Assembly (NCBI RefSeq): GCF_035271045.1
Contig: NZ_DATESC010000030.1
Coordinates: 62,001 to 126,000 of the forward strand
Source of the DNA: Marinospirillum sp035271045
GTDB lineage: Bacteria > Pseudomonadota > Gammaproteobacteria > Pseudomonadales > Halomonadaceae
Direction: 5' to 3'
Length of the DNA: 64,000 bases
The notes under the pieces are model-generated. The model had not been told where the DNA came from. It ran no database searches and worked only from the letters and a program-made list of their open reading frames with translations. This document shows, piece by piece, positions 53,088 to 61,750 of the stretch (position 1 is the stretch's first letter; each line of letters opens with the position of its first letter). Both the position numbers and the translations under genes were made by a program.

Positions 53088-55322
53088 TTAAAACAGGTCT
53101 TCAGGATCAATATCTAAAGACCAACGTACCCGCCGCGCCTCTGGGCTTTTTTCTAGCCAGCTTAAAAGCTGAGCAACCAGTCGGTGTAGCGGGGCGCGTT
53201 TTTTAGCGTGCAGCAAAAATTGCATATGATAGCGGCCTTGTCGCCTTTCCATTGGCGCAGGCACTGGCCCAAGCAAAGTAAGGTGTTCTTGATTAAGGGC
53301 ATTGGCCTGCCCAGCTAACAGACGCATCAAGGCGTCTACCTGTTCCGTTTTCGGCGCTTCCGCCCTAAACATCGCAAGGTAAGCATAAGGCGGCCAATTG
53401 GTTTTTTGCCTTTCATCTAATAAATCCAACGCCAACGCCTCATAACCTTCTATGCACAGTTTTTCTAATCTTGGGTCGTCACTGTGGTGGGTTTGAATAA
53501 TCACCTCGCCAGGCTTTTCTTCGCGTCCAGCGCGTCCAGCCACTTGGATAATTAGCTGCGCCGTACGCTCCATAGCACGAGGGTCGCTGGAATACAGACC
53601 GTGATCGGCATTAAGCAAAGTTGCTAAAGTGACATCCGGGAAATGATGCCCTTTTGCCAACATTTGTGTGCCTAGCAAAATAGCCGGACGCTGACGGGCA
53701 ATTTGCTCCAGCTTAGCCGCTAAATCATTACGATTACGCACGCTGTCTCTATCAAGGCGTATCACCGGAATATCAGGATAGCGCTCAAGCAAGACTTCCT
53801 CTGCACGCTCGGTACCCACACCCAAAGGCTTTAATTCACCGTCAACGCATTGCGGGCAAGAAGTAGGCAGTGGCTGCTGTTGGTCGCAGTGATGGCAATG
53901 CAGTTTAGGCGGCTCTTTATGCCAAGTCATGCGCGAATCACAATGCAAGCAACCAGCTATCCAACCGCAACCAGTACACATTAACACCGGCGCAAAACCA
54001 CGGCGGTTCAACAGCACTAACACTTGATTATCGGCTTTTAAATGCTTATCCATCGCCAACAACAGCGGCTCTGAAAAACCACCAAATAATTTACGGTTGC
54101 GTATATCCAACAATTTAGGTTCAGGTACTTTCACACCCTGAGCGGGGCGCTGGCGTAAATGCAGCCATAAATAAGCACCGTCTTTTGCTTTAACCAGCGT
54201 TTCTAACGCAGGCGTAGCAGAACCTAGCAAAATAGGAATATTTTCTTGCTTAGCCCGCAACACGGCCAAATCCCTAGCTTGATAGCGCAAACCGTCTTGC
54301 TGTTTAAACGAAGTATCATGTTCTTCATCAACAATGATTAAGCCTAATTTAGGCAAAGGCGTAAAAATAGCCGAGCGTGTTCCCAGCACCACCGCAGCAC
54401 GGCCTTGCATAGCGCTGCGCCAAGCATCAAGGCGCTCTTTATCGGTCATGGCCGAGTGCATTGACACCACACGGCGGTTAAAGCGTTGCTCAAAACGTTT
54501 TAACGTTTGTGGTGTTAAACCAATTTCAGGAATCAACACCAACACCTGCTGACCGGCTTCTAAAAGTTGTTGAATCAGCTGCAAATAAATTTCTGTTTTA
54601 CCGCTGCCGGTTACACCCTGCAACAGCGCTGGACTAAACGTGCCTAATTTTTTTGTAAGGATTTGCATAACTTGTTGCTGTTCAGCGGTTAGCGTTAAAG
54701 GCACTTCAGCCAGCACACTTTTAGGCAAATGTTCATCGAGCGGCAGCTGTGGCAAGCCAATACCTTGGGTTTTGGTGGCTAGTTTTTGCAAAGCGATTAA
54801 GTTTTTAGTTTGCAACGCTTGCAACATAGCAAGGCTGTAACCTTCGGCTTGCAACGCTTTTTGGGTTTTAGGCTGAGCACTGGTTTGCAGTAGTTTTAAT
54901 AGATTTGCTTGGCGAGGCGCACGTTGCAGTTCTGACAAGGGTGTGGTTTTGCCTAGCTCTGTTAGCTCCCAACGCGGCTCTTGTGGCGGGTGTAAGTTTT
55001 GACCTTGGCGTAATAATGCCGGTAACGCCGCTTGTAAAACCTCGCCCATCGGCTGATGATAATAACTAGCGACCCAGCGTAAAAAATCTAAATGATGCTG
55101 AGTAAACAAGGGCTTAGTGTCTAAATAAGCCAACGCTGCTTTAATACGATTATTGGGTAAGTCACTAGCAGCTACCTGCCCCATGACCAAACCAATCATC
55201 TGCCGATTACCAAAAGGTACTTTTACTCTAACGCCTACAGCGGGTAAAGGCTCGCCTGCTACGGGCCAGTAATCAAATAAACGCCGTAAAGGTGTGGCTA
55301 AGGCAACTTGTATTAAGGGCAT
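53088..55322 (-). CDS. priA: PriA, primosomal replication restart helicase
   Basis: PriA recognises stalled forks and reloads DnaB. The 744-residue protein has the 3'-DNA-binding domain (MPLIQVALATPLRRLFDYWPV), helicase motif I GVTGSGKTE, the Walker B box VDEEHD and the SATPALET motif. Its zinc-binding Cys cluster is present (CTGCGW, CLHCDSR, CHHCDQ, CPQC), and motif VI reads QVAGRAGR. The ATG at 55322 follows an AGGT; the frame is open 24 codons further upstream but family starts agree with MPLIQVAL. It is divergent from rpmE and convergent with ygiQ. Confidence 0.97.
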   Translation of the reverse strand: MPLIQVALATPLRRLFDYWPVAGEPLPAVGVRVKVPFGNRQMIGLVMGQVAASDLPNNRIKAALAYLDTKPLFTQHHLDFLRWVASYYHQPMGEVLQAALPALLRQGQNLHPPQEPRWELTELGKTTPLSELQRAPRQANLLKLLQTSAQPKTQKALQAEGYSLAMLQALQTKNLIALQKLATKTQGIGLPQLPLDEHLPKSVLAEVPLTLTAEQQQVMQILTKKLGTFSPALLQGVTGSGKTEIYLQLIQQLLEAGQQVLVLIPEIGLTPQTLKRFEQRFNRRVVSMHSAMTDKERLDAWRSAMQGRAAVVLGTRSAIFTPLPKLGLIIVDEEHDTSFKQQDGLRYQARDLAVLRAKQENIPILLGSATPALETLVKAKDGAYLWLHLRQRPAQGVKVPEPKLLDIRNRKLFGGFSEPLLLAMDKHLKADNQVLVLLNRRGFAPVLMCTGCGWIAGCLHCDSRMTWHKEPPKLHCHHCDQQQPLPTSCPQCVDGELKPLGVGTERAEEVLLERYPDIPVIRLDRDSVRNRNDLAAKLEQIARQRPAILLGTQMLAKGHHFPDVTLATLLNADHGLYSSDPRAMERTAQLIIQVAGRAGREEKPGEVIIQTHHSDDPRLEKLCIEGYEALALDLLDERQKTNWPPYAYLAMFRAEAPKTEQVDALMRLLAGQANALNQEHLTLLGPVPAPMERRQGRYHMQFLLHAKKRAPLHRLVAQLLSWLEKSPEARRVRWSLDIDPEDLF

Positions 55323-55450
55323 GACTTTACCTGAAAATGTTTGGCGCTGAGCCTTTTGCCTGTTAGAATACGCCACCTTAAATCCTATTGACACCCTGTG
55401 CGGTGCTTGGCATTAGATCAAGCGGCGGCACAGCTTTAACGAGGCTGAAC

Positions 55451-55666
55451 ATGAAACAAGACATTCACCCAAAATACAATACAGTTGCTGCAACCTGTAC
55501 TTGTGGTAACACCTTTACTTTCAATTCAACGCTAGGCAAAGAAACAATTGACCTAGACGTTTGCTCTAGCTGCCACCCTTTCTACACCGGCAAGCAAAAG
55601 CAGGCTTCTTCTGGTGGCCGTGTTGAACGTTTCTCTGCACGTTTTGGTGCACGTACGACTAAGTAA
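55451..55666 (+). CDS. rpmE: Ribosomal protein L31 (zinc-binding type)
   Basis: A 71-residue L31 of the Cys-containing class: MKQDIHPKYNTVAATCTCGNTF, then DVCSSCHPFYTGKQ and GGRVERFSARFG. Four cysteines (two in CTCG, two in CSSC) are the zinc ligands. In many bacteria such L31 is replaced by a zinc-free paralogue in zinc starvation, which is of interest given the Zn/Mn-type importer further downstream. The ATG at 55451 fits the family; an upstream extension of the frame does not. It has its own terminator. Confidence 0.97.
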   Translation: MKQDIHPKYNTVAATCTCGNTFTFNSTLGKETIDLDVCSSCHPFYTGKQKQASSGGRVERFSARFGARTTK

Positions 55667-55684
55667 TTTTATTGCTTTTATAAG

Positions 55685-55721
55685 AGCCAGAATTCGCTTT
55701 AGTGGATTCTGGCTTTTTTTA
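55685..55721 (+). terminator. Intrinsic terminator of rpmE
   Basis: AGCCAGAAT (55685-55693) pairs with ATTCTGGCT (55706-55714), followed by seven T. It lies 18 bp after the rpmE stop. Confidence 0.92.
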
Positions 55722-55900
55722 TCGTTTCTTTTATTATTTTTATCGTTTGATGATCTTAGCTACAACTCTTGCGGCCATAGGTCGCAGCTTTACACCCCCC
55801 TTCCTATCGCTTCAAATGCTTGTGAGGCACTGCAAACTTATATATGCTAATTAGACATTAGTAACAATTTTTTTTATTGCCCATATAGCGAATAATCATA

Positions 55901-57172
55901 ATGTCACAAGATATGAAGCAAGCTGCTCTCGATTATCATGCTCTGCCAATTCCTGGCAAGTTAAGCATTGAACTAACTAAACCTACTGCAACTGCAAAAG
56001 ACTTAGCCTTAGCTTATAGCCCTGGCGTTGCTGAACCTGTCCGTGAAATCGCTAAAGACCCAGACCTAGCCTACAAATACACAGGTAAAGGTAACTTGGT
56101 TGCAGTTATTTCTGATGGTACTGCCATTCTTGGTCTAGGTAACTTAGGGCCTTTGGCTTCTAAGCCCGTTATGGAAGGTAAAGGTGTATTATTTAAGTGC
56201 TTTGCTGGCGTTAACGCTGTTGATATTGAAGTGAATGCTGAAAGCCCTCAAGCTTTTATTGATACCGTTGCGCGTATTGCTGACACCTTTGGTGGTATCA
56301 ACTTAGAAGACATTAAGTCGCCTGAGTGCTTTGAAATTGAGCGCACCTTAATTGAACAGTGCAACATTCCAGTTTTTCATGATGACCAACACGGTACGGC
56401 AATTGTTACTGCTGCGGGCATGATTAACGCGCTAGAACTAGCCGGTAAAAAAATTGAAGAGGCTAAAGTCGTTTGCCTTGGTGCAGGTGCTGCAGCGATT
56501 GCTTGCATGAAATTGTTGGTTGCTTGTGGTGCAAAAAGTGAACACATCTACATGGTCGACCGTAAAGGCGTTATTCATGCGGGTCGTGATGACTTAAATC
56601 AGTACAAAGCAATGTTTGCTAACGATACAACCAAGCGTACTTTAGACGATGCACTGGATGGTGCTGATGTGCTAGTCGGTCTTTCAGGCCCTAATCTTGT
56701 TAACGGTGAGCAAATTAAAAAAATGGCGGCTACGCCTATTATTTTTGCTTGCTCTAATCCAGACCCAGAAATTGATCCGGCTGTTGCTCATGCAGCACGT
56801 CCTGACGTTATTATGGCTACGGGGCGTTCCGACTACCCTAACCAAGTTAACAACGTACTAGGCTTTCCTTTCATTTTCCGTGGCGCACTGGATGTTCGTG
56901 CCAGCGTAATTAACGAAGAAATGAAAATTGCAGCAGTTAACGCCTTAAAAGACTTGGCAAAAGAGCCGGTTACTGCTGAAGTTTTAATTGCTTATGAGTT
57001 AGACGCTTTAGAATTTGGCCCGCAATACATCATTCCTAAGCCAATGGACAGCCGTTTGCTAGGTGTTATTTCTTCAGCCGTTGCCCAGGCCGCTGTTGAT
57101 ACAGGTGTAGCACGCCTACCTTTCCCTGCTCATTACCCGTTAAAAACCATTAACGACGTATACGGCAACTAA
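55901..57172 (+). CDS. NAD(P)-dependent malic enzyme, short form
   Basis: Malic enzyme oxidatively decarboxylates malate to pyruvate. The 423-residue protein has the N-terminal malic domain (LAYSPGVAEPVREIAKDPDLAYKYT, NLVAVISDGTAILGLGNLG, KCFAGVNAVDIEVN) and the NAD-binding domain (VVCLGAGAAAIACMKLL). It lacks the C-terminal phosphotransacetylase domain of MaeB (759 aa), so it is the short prokaryotic type. Cofactor preference cannot be read safely. The gene stands alone with its own terminator and a 234-bp upstream gap. Confidence 0.93.
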   Translation: MSQDMKQAALDYHALPIPGKLSIELTKPTATAKDLALAYSPGVAEPVREIAKDPDLAYKYTGKGNLVAVISDGTAILGLGNLGPLASKPVMEGKGVLFKCFAGVNAVDIEVNAESPQAFIDTVARIADTFGGINLEDIKSPECFEIERTLIEQCNIPVFHDDQHGTAIVTAAGMINALELAGKKIEEAKVVCLGAGAAAIACMKLLVACGAKSEHIYMVDRKGVIHAGRDDLNQYKAMFANDTTKRTLDDALDGADVLVGLSGPNLVNGEQIKKMAATPIIFACSNPDPEIDPAVAHAARPDVIMATGRSDYPNQVNNVLGFPFIFRGALDVRASVINEEMKIAAVNALKDLAKEPVTAEVLIAYELDALEFGPQYIIPKPMDSRLLGVISSAVAQAAVDTGVARLPFPAHYPLKTINDVYGN

Positions 57173-57201
57173 GTTTTTTAACGCTGCTTTAACTCGACAT
57201 T

Positions 57202-57235
57202 AAAGCTAAACCTTCAGGGGTTTAGCTTTTTTTTT
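57202..57235 (+). terminator. Intrinsic terminator of the malic enzyme gene
   Basis: AGCTAAACC (57204-57212) pairs perfectly with GGTTTAGCT (57219-57227) around TTCAGG, followed by nine T. It separates the malic enzyme gene from the accessory operon that starts at 57363. Confidence 0.94.
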
Positions 57236-57362
57236 GCTCTAAAAAAACACTTAAACAATAGCTGCTTATGCGTATAGTTATCATTTGATTTTGCTTCTGT
57301 ATGGCGTTAAGCTTCACCTCCGATGTTAACTGTAAATCATTCCTATTTATTGACCGGTGGTT

Positions 57363-57992
57363 ATGAAGGCTTTTTCTCTCCCTAAATTCAAATTATCGCG
57401 TAGCCAGCGCTGGGTTCGTCCCTTGCACGCTTACAGCTCTATGTTGATGCTGTTTATTCTATTGTTTTTTACGCTAACTGGCTTAACGCTTAATAACCGT
57501 CAGTGGTTGCCTACACCTAGTATTTCTAACGATGTAGAGCTGCCCTTGGCTGAAGCGTTTAGTGATGTTGTTTTTGCAACAGATACAGCAGAACAACAAG
57601 GTCAGGCAGTTTGGCAATGGTTAAAAAATGAGCAGGGTTTATCAGGCGGCGAATTAAGTGTGCAGTGGTCAGCCGATGAGTCTTTGTTGATGCTGGATAT
57701 TAAACGCCCCGGTGGTTATACGCTGGTGGAAATACTGCCAGAAGAACAAACCGTTTGGTATGAAAATCACAGTTTGGGCTGGATGGCTATCGTGAATGAT
57801 TTACACATGGGGCGTTACAGCGGCAAGGTTTGGAGCTGGTTTATCGACTTGTCCGCCGTGGTGATGTTGCTCTTCACTTTAACGGGTTTTTGGTTAGTGT
57901 TGTTTCATCCTAAGCGCCGCAGCCGCACTTTATTACTGAGCGGTTTTGGTACGTTATTAATGGTGATTCTTTATTTTTGGATATTGTTATGA
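57363..57992 (+). CDS. PepSY-associated transmembrane protein
   Basis: A 209-residue membrane protein of the PepSY_TM type. An N-terminal helix (about 20-45: LHAYSSMLMLFILLFFTLTGLTLNN) is followed by a periplasmic domain, then two C-terminal helices (WSWFIDLSAVVMLLFTLTGFWLVLFH and TLLLSGFGTLLMVILYFWILL). Histidines at the helix ends (PLHAY, DLHMG, LFHPK) could bind heme, as proposed for redox-active PepSY proteins; that is inference. The ATG at 57363 follows GGTGG. It is the first gene of a tightly packed operon and overlaps the DUF2271 gene by 4 nt, which argues that the two work as a pair. Confidence 0.8.
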   Translation: MKAFSLPKFKLSRSQRWVRPLHAYSSMLMLFILLFFTLTGLTLNNRQWLPTPSISNDVELPLAEAFSDVVFATDTAEQQGQAVWQWLKNEQGLSGGELSVQWSADESLLMLDIKRPGGYTLVEILPEEQTVWYENHSLGWMAIVNDLHMGRYSGKVWSWFIDLSAVVMLLFTLTGFWLVLFHPKRRSRTLLLSGFGTLLMVILYFWILL

Positions 57993-58501
57993 ATCAAACA
58001 AAAAAAGTAAAAAAGCTGGCTACCTTATTATTAGTGAGTGCCTTAACCAGCGTGCCTTATGCTTTTGCAGCAGAAGTCAGTATTGAAGTTAATTTGCCAG
58101 CCAGTGAAGGTTCGATGAATTACCGTCCTTACGTTGCGGTATGGATTGAAGATGAAAATGACCAAACCGTAAAAACCGTAGCGGTATGGCGTAAAGAAGC
58201 GGATTGGTTAAAAGATATGCGCCGTTGGTGGCGTAAAGCTGGGCGTTATGACCAAGGTGAATTAGACAGCGTAACGGGTGCAACGCGTCGTGCAGGTATT
58301 CACCTCGTTAAATGGGATGCGACAAATCAACAAGGTGAGCCAGTAGCAGCAGGTAAATACACCATCAATATTGAAGCATCCAGAGAACATGGTGGGCGAA
58401 GCTGGATTCGTCAGCCAATGACTTTAGGCGGCAAGAATCAAGTTTATACCACTAAGGCTGCTGAAGAATTGGGCAGTATGACGATTAAAGTAAGCAATTA
58501 A
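57989..58501 (+). CDS. Secreted DUF2271 protein with a flavinylation-like motif
   Basis: A 170-residue protein with a signal peptide (cleavage after about Ala28, YAFAA) and a DUF2271 domain (VSIEVNLPASEGSMNYRPYVAVWIEDEN, GIHLVKWDATNQQGEPVAAGKYTINIEASREHGG). Residues 93-99, DSVTGAT, match the form D-x-x-[ST]-G-A-[ST] to which ApbE attaches FMN. Its ATG lies within the end of the PepSY gene. A likely role is a periplasmic redox protein fed with electrons by the PepSY protein; function is inferred. No apbE gene is in the window. Confidence 0.82.
   Translation: MNQTKKVKKLATLLLVSALTSVPYAFAAEVSIEVNLPASEGSMNYRPYVAVWIEDENDQTVKTVAVWRKEADWLKDMRRWWRKAGRYDQGELDSVTGATRRAGIHLVKWDATNQQGEPVAAGKYTINIEASREHGGRSWIRQPMTLGGKNQVYTTKAAEELGSMTIKVSN
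58265..58285 (+). other. ApbE-type flavinylation-like motif in the DUF2271 protein
   Basis: These 21 bases encode DSVTGAT (residues 93-99). FMN-binding proteins such as NqrC and RnfG carry FMN on the last Thr/Ser of a similar SGAT/TGAT motif. Whether this one is modified cannot be told from sequence alone. Confidence 0.5.
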
Positions 58502-58541
58502 AGTAAGCCACTAGGCTAGTTGACAATACAGGAGTTTTATA

Positions 58542-59354
58542 ATGAAAAAACGTAACTGGTTGGGTGCAGCAGCCCTGTCTTTAGCTTTGCTAGCACCCAG
58601 TGTACAAGCACACCCTTTATGGATGTTGCCTAGCGAATTCAACCTTTCCACAGAAGACGCTTTTTGGATTACCGTTGATGCAAGTGCCGCGCATGGCGTG
58701 TTCACTTTTGATAAAGCGGTCGGTTTGGATAATGTCAGTATTTATACCCCTGCTGGTGATCGTCAGCGTATGGGGCCTTATTTTAAAGGTAAGCGCCGCA
58801 GCGTATTTGATTTAGAAATTAACACTGATGGTACTTATAAAGTTGAGCTAAGCAGCCCGCAGCGTTATGTGACGACTTATGAAATTGGCGCACGTAATAC
58901 GAAACGCAGGATTTTTGCTAATAAGCAAGAAGCCGAAATTCCTGAAGGGGCTAAAAACGTTACAACCACGGTTATGCAAACGTTATCAACTTTTTACGTT
59001 ACGCAACGTGCGCCCAGCAATAAAGTATTAGAAGCAACCGGCAAGGGGTTTGAGTTGCATCCGTTAACACACCCAAGTGATGTGGTTGCTAAAGAACAAT
59101 CACGTTTCAAATTTACTTTTGATGGTGAACCGTTAGCTAATATGGCTGTAGAAATCACTTCGCACGGTACAGCTTGGCGCGATTCACGCGATCAAATGGA
59201 TTTAAAAACCGATAAAAATGGCGTCGTTACTTTTAAGCCTAAAGTCGCTGGCCCGCATTTGTTAATGACCAGTATGCGTAAAGCAATTGATAGCCCTTTA
59301 GCCGATGCCGCAGGGGTTAATTATCACCTAACTTTTGAAGTTTTATCTCAATAA
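58542..59354 (+). CDS. Secreted DUF4198-family protein
   Basis: A 270-residue protein with a clear signal peptide (MKKRNWLGAAALSLALLAPSVQA), predicted to leave a mature N-terminus starting HPLWMLPSEF. DUF4198 members are beta-rich periplasmic proteins often encoded near metal transport genes; activity is unknown. A conserved-looking C-terminal Ig-like part is visible (FKFTFDGEPLANMAVEITSHGTAWRDSRDQMDLKTDKNGVVTFKPKVAGPHLL). It follows the DUF2271 gene by 40 bp, after a ribosome site (CAGGAG). Confidence 0.82.
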   Translation: MKKRNWLGAAALSLALLAPSVQAHPLWMLPSEFNLSTEDAFWITVDASAAHGVFTFDKAVGLDNVSIYTPAGDRQRMGPYFKGKRRSVFDLEINTDGTYKVELSSPQRYVTTYEIGARNTKRRIFANKQEAEIPEGAKNVTTTVMQTLSTFYVTQRAPSNKVLEATGKGFELHPLTHPSDVVAKEQSRFKFTFDGEPLANMAVEITSHGTAWRDSRDQMDLKTDKNGVVTFKPKVAGPHLLMTSMRKAIDSPLADAAGVNYHLTFEVLSQ

Positions 59355-59384
59355 TGACTGTTTAGTTAAATTAAGGAACCCACC

Positions 59385-59705
59385 ATGATTAAACCGTTTT
59401 TTCGGCATTGCTTGTCTGTTCTGGTCAGTTTATTGGCGCTTATGCCGCTTGTTGCTTGGGCGCATTATCCGGTGATGGATTGTAGCCGTGACGGTGAAGA
59501 AATTGCTTGTCGGGTGGGTTTTAGTGACGGCACTTTGGCACAGGGGCAAGCGGTGATTATTTATTCTTATGACGATGAAGTATTAGCAAAAAGTGTTGCT
59601 GACGGGCGTTCTGTGGCTAAGTTTGCTTGGCAAGAAGGTGAATTTTATATTCAATTTGATGCGGGACATGAAGACGCTGCTGAGTTTGACTATGTTGAAT
59701 TCTAG
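59385..59705 (+). CDS. Small secreted protein of unknown function
   Basis: I do not recognise this gene. The 106-residue product has a signal peptide (about 1-26, LVSLLALMPLVAWA), with predicted mature start HYPVMDCSRDGEEIACRVGF. The mature part of about 80 residues is acidic (pI low), has two Cys (likely a disulfide) and a beta-rich look with C-terminal EDAAEFDYVEF. Like the DUF4198 protein before it, the mature protein would begin with His, a residue able to bind metal at an N-terminus. It lies 30 bp after the DUF4198 gene, preceded by AAGGA, and overlaps the next gene by 14 nt. Confidence 0.7.
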   Translation: MIKPFFRHCLSVLVSLLALMPLVAWAHYPVMDCSRDGEEIACRVGFSDGTLAQGQAVIIYSYDDEVLAKSVADGRSVAKFAWQEGEFYIQFDAGHEDAAEFDYVEF

Positions 59706-60171
59706 GTTGAATGAACCAGCGATGGTTGACCTTGTTCGCCCTGACGATGGCCGCCTAGAAAGTTTTTGGGTGGCTTTGTTTATTTTTTCAGTATTGCTTT
59801 TGGGTGGGCTAGGCATTTTAGCAAGGCAAGAACCGGCTTTAGTTGCCGATCCTTCCGCGAGTTTAAATCAACCACAGCGCCAGTTACTGTTAGAGTTGTC
59901 GATTACCGCTGAAGAAATTGAGTTTGCCGGTGGTGTTGAAGGTATTGAACTGCCGGTATTTTTTGGTCAGAAATTACCCGCATGGCAAGAAGTTTCTAGC
60001 CGCTGTTTTCTATTACGCCAGCCTAATTCTAGCGCGGCTTTTGTGTTGCAGATGCAAACCGAGCACTTAAAGACTAATCACCCAGCAATTTTTTTTACAC
60101 CTGAATTAGCAGCGATACCTAATAGCTGTAACCAGTTAGATACTTGGCTACGAATGGATAACCACCCATGA
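59692..60171 (+). CDS. Single-span membrane protein of unknown function (possibly DUF6162)
   Basis: A 159-residue protein with one transmembrane helix (about residues 26-45: FWVALFIFSVLLLGGLGILA) and a periplasmic domain of about 110 residues (LLLELSITAEEIEFAGG to LDTWLRMDN). I think it may belong to DUF6162, a family seen beside Zn/Mn ABC importers, but cannot check. I chose the ATG at 59692, which overlaps the preceding gene; an ATG at 59722 (MVDLVRPDD) is a reasonable alternative. Its TGA overlaps the ATG of the binding-protein gene, so it belongs to the importer operon. Confidence 0.65.
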   Translation: MLNSRLNEPAMVDLVRPDDGRLESFWVALFIFSVLLLGGLGILARQEPALVADPSASLNQPQRQLLLELSITAEEIEFAGGVEGIELPVFFGQKLPAWQEVSSRCFLLRQPNSSAAFVLQMQTEHLKTNHPAIFFTPELAAIPNSCNQLDTWLRMDNHP

Positions 60172-61064
60172 AACCTTATTTAATGCGCTTTATTAGCTAT
60201 TTAGTTCTAGTAGCTTTACCTAGCTTAGCAGTGGCTAAACCTTTAGTTGTCGGCATTACTTTGCATCCTTATTACAGCTATACCGCGCAAGTAGTGGGTG
60301 ATCGTGCCACTTTATTGCCGTTAATTGAAAGCGGCTTTAACCCGCATAATTATGAATTACAGCCTACGGATATTCAGCGCCTTAATCGTATGGATGCGCT
60401 GGTGTTAAATGCAATTGGGCATGATGAATTTGCCGTTCATGCTTTGGAAGGTTTAGATTTACCCAATTTAACGTTAATTAATGCCAATAAAGACGTACCG
60501 CTGCTGTCTTCTGGCGGTGGCAATGCTAATTATAATCCACATAGCTTTGTATCAATTGATGCAGCGATTCGTCAGGTTTATACCATTGCCAAAGCCTTGG
60601 GCAAACTAGACCCAGACAATGCGAGTTATTTTCAACAAAATGCGCTGAATTATGCGCGGCAATTACGCCAATTAAAAAACACTTACCGTAGCCAATTATT
60701 GGATGCTGATTTAAGTAAGGTGCGTATTGCTAGCACGCATAATGCTTATGGTTATTTATTGCAAGAGTTCGGTATTGGTATTGATACTGTTATAGAGCCA
60801 GCACACGGTGTTGAACCCAGCGCCAGCCAATTACAAACGACCATTCAGCGCATTCAAGATGCCAATATACAGGTGTTATTTACCGAGCTTAATATGGATA
60901 ACCGTTATGTTGATGTAATTGAAAAAGCTACCGGCATTAAAATTTATCATTTTTCACACATGACGCATGGTGATTACGATGCTGAACAAGTATTACGTGA
61001 AATGGAACATAATCTTGCTACGTTAGTAAAAGCTTTAGTGTTAGCAGCTAAGGCGAATCGCTAA
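60168..61064 (+). CDS. Zn/Mn-type ABC transporter substrate-binding protein (ZnuA-like)
   Basis: A 298-residue periplasmic cluster-9 metal-binding protein. Signal peptide about 1-23. Metal ligands are visible in the expected places: His60 (FNPHNYEL), His125 (NPHSFVS), His191 (STHNAYGY) and an acidic residue near 240 (FTELNMDN). Three His suggests zinc over manganese, but this is weak; there is no His-rich loop as in E. coli ZnuA. It is coupled to the genes on both sides (ATGA, TAATG). Confidence 0.88.
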   Translation: MKPYLMRFISYLVLVALPSLAVAKPLVVGITLHPYYSYTAQVVGDRATLLPLIESGFNPHNYELQPTDIQRLNRMDALVLNAIGHDEFAVHALEGLDLPNLTLINANKDVPLLSSGGGNANYNPHSFVSIDAAIRQVYTIAKALGKLDPDNASYFQQNALNYARQLRQLKNTYRSQLLDADLSKVRIASTHNAYGYLLQEFGIGIDTVIEPAHGVEPSASQLQTTIQRIQDANIQVLFTELNMDNRYVDVIEKATGIKIYHFSHMTHGDYDAEQVLREMEHNLATLVKALVLAAKANR

Positions 61065-61750
61065 TGGGCCCAGCAATTGTATTACAGCACTTTAGCTTGG
61101 CGATTAATGGCGTAGACATTTTACCTACTATTAACGCCCATTTTAACGCCGGTCAATTACACGCTATTACGGGTGCAAATGGTTCGGGTAAATCGTCGTT
61201 ATTAAAAGCCATTTTAGGTTTAGCGCCACATCAAGGCCGTATTGAACGCCATTGGCAGGGCACAGATGGCACAAAAGGCAAGGTAAGGCCGGTGGCTTAT
61301 GTACCCCAACAAAGTGCATTTGAACCGTCATTACCCATTACAGTTAATGAATTTTTATTGGCTAGCTTAACAAGGCGGCCATTTTTTGCTTGGCGTAAAA
61401 TGACTGATTTAAAAAAAGCCCAAAGCCTGTTGCAGCGGGTTGGTATGCAAGATAAAGGGCATTTACGTTTAGGTGAATTGTCGGGTGGTGAGCGGCAGCG
61501 TTTATTGTTTGCCCAAGCTTTAGAGCGTGATGCTTTATTATGGTGTTTAGACGAACCCATGACTGGCCTAGATTTACAAGCCCAAGCATTGATTAACCAA
61601 GAAATTAAACAGCTACGTGAACAAGGTGCAACCTTATTGGTTATTCACCATGATCCTCACTGGGTGCAGCAGTATGCTGACCAAGTTTGGTGCGTAGATA
61701 ATGGTTTATTTGAAGGTTTTTCAAGCACAGCAAAAGGGCAAGAGCCATGA
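61064..61750 (+). CDS. Metal ABC transporter ATP-binding protein (ZnuC-like)
   Basis: A 228-residue ABC ATPase with Walker A TGANGSGKSS, Q-loop region AYVPQQSAF, signature LSGGERQRLLFAQAL, Walker B LWCLDEPMTGLD and the switch His in VIHHD. It energises the importer with the permease encoded next. The ATG shares a base with the binding-protein stop, and its TGA overlaps the permease ATG. Confidence 0.92.
   Translation: MGPAIVLQHFSLAINGVDILPTINAHFNAGQLHAITGANGSGKSSLLKAILGLAPHQGRIERHWQGTDGTKGKVRPVAYVPQQSAFEPSLPITVNEFLLASLTRRPFFAWRKMTDLKKAQSLLQRVGMQDKGHLRLGELSGGERQRLLFAQALERDALLWCLDEPMTGLDLQAQALINQEIKQLREQGATLLVIHHDPHWVQQYADQVWCVDNGLFEGFSSTAKGQEP

Noticed and set aside
57265..57290. Possible Fur- or Zur-like site upstream of the PepSY/metal operon (contains TTATCATT)
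   Set aside because: Only one half resembles a Fur hexamer array; the other half does not match, and overall agreement with the 19-bp Fur box is about half by eye.
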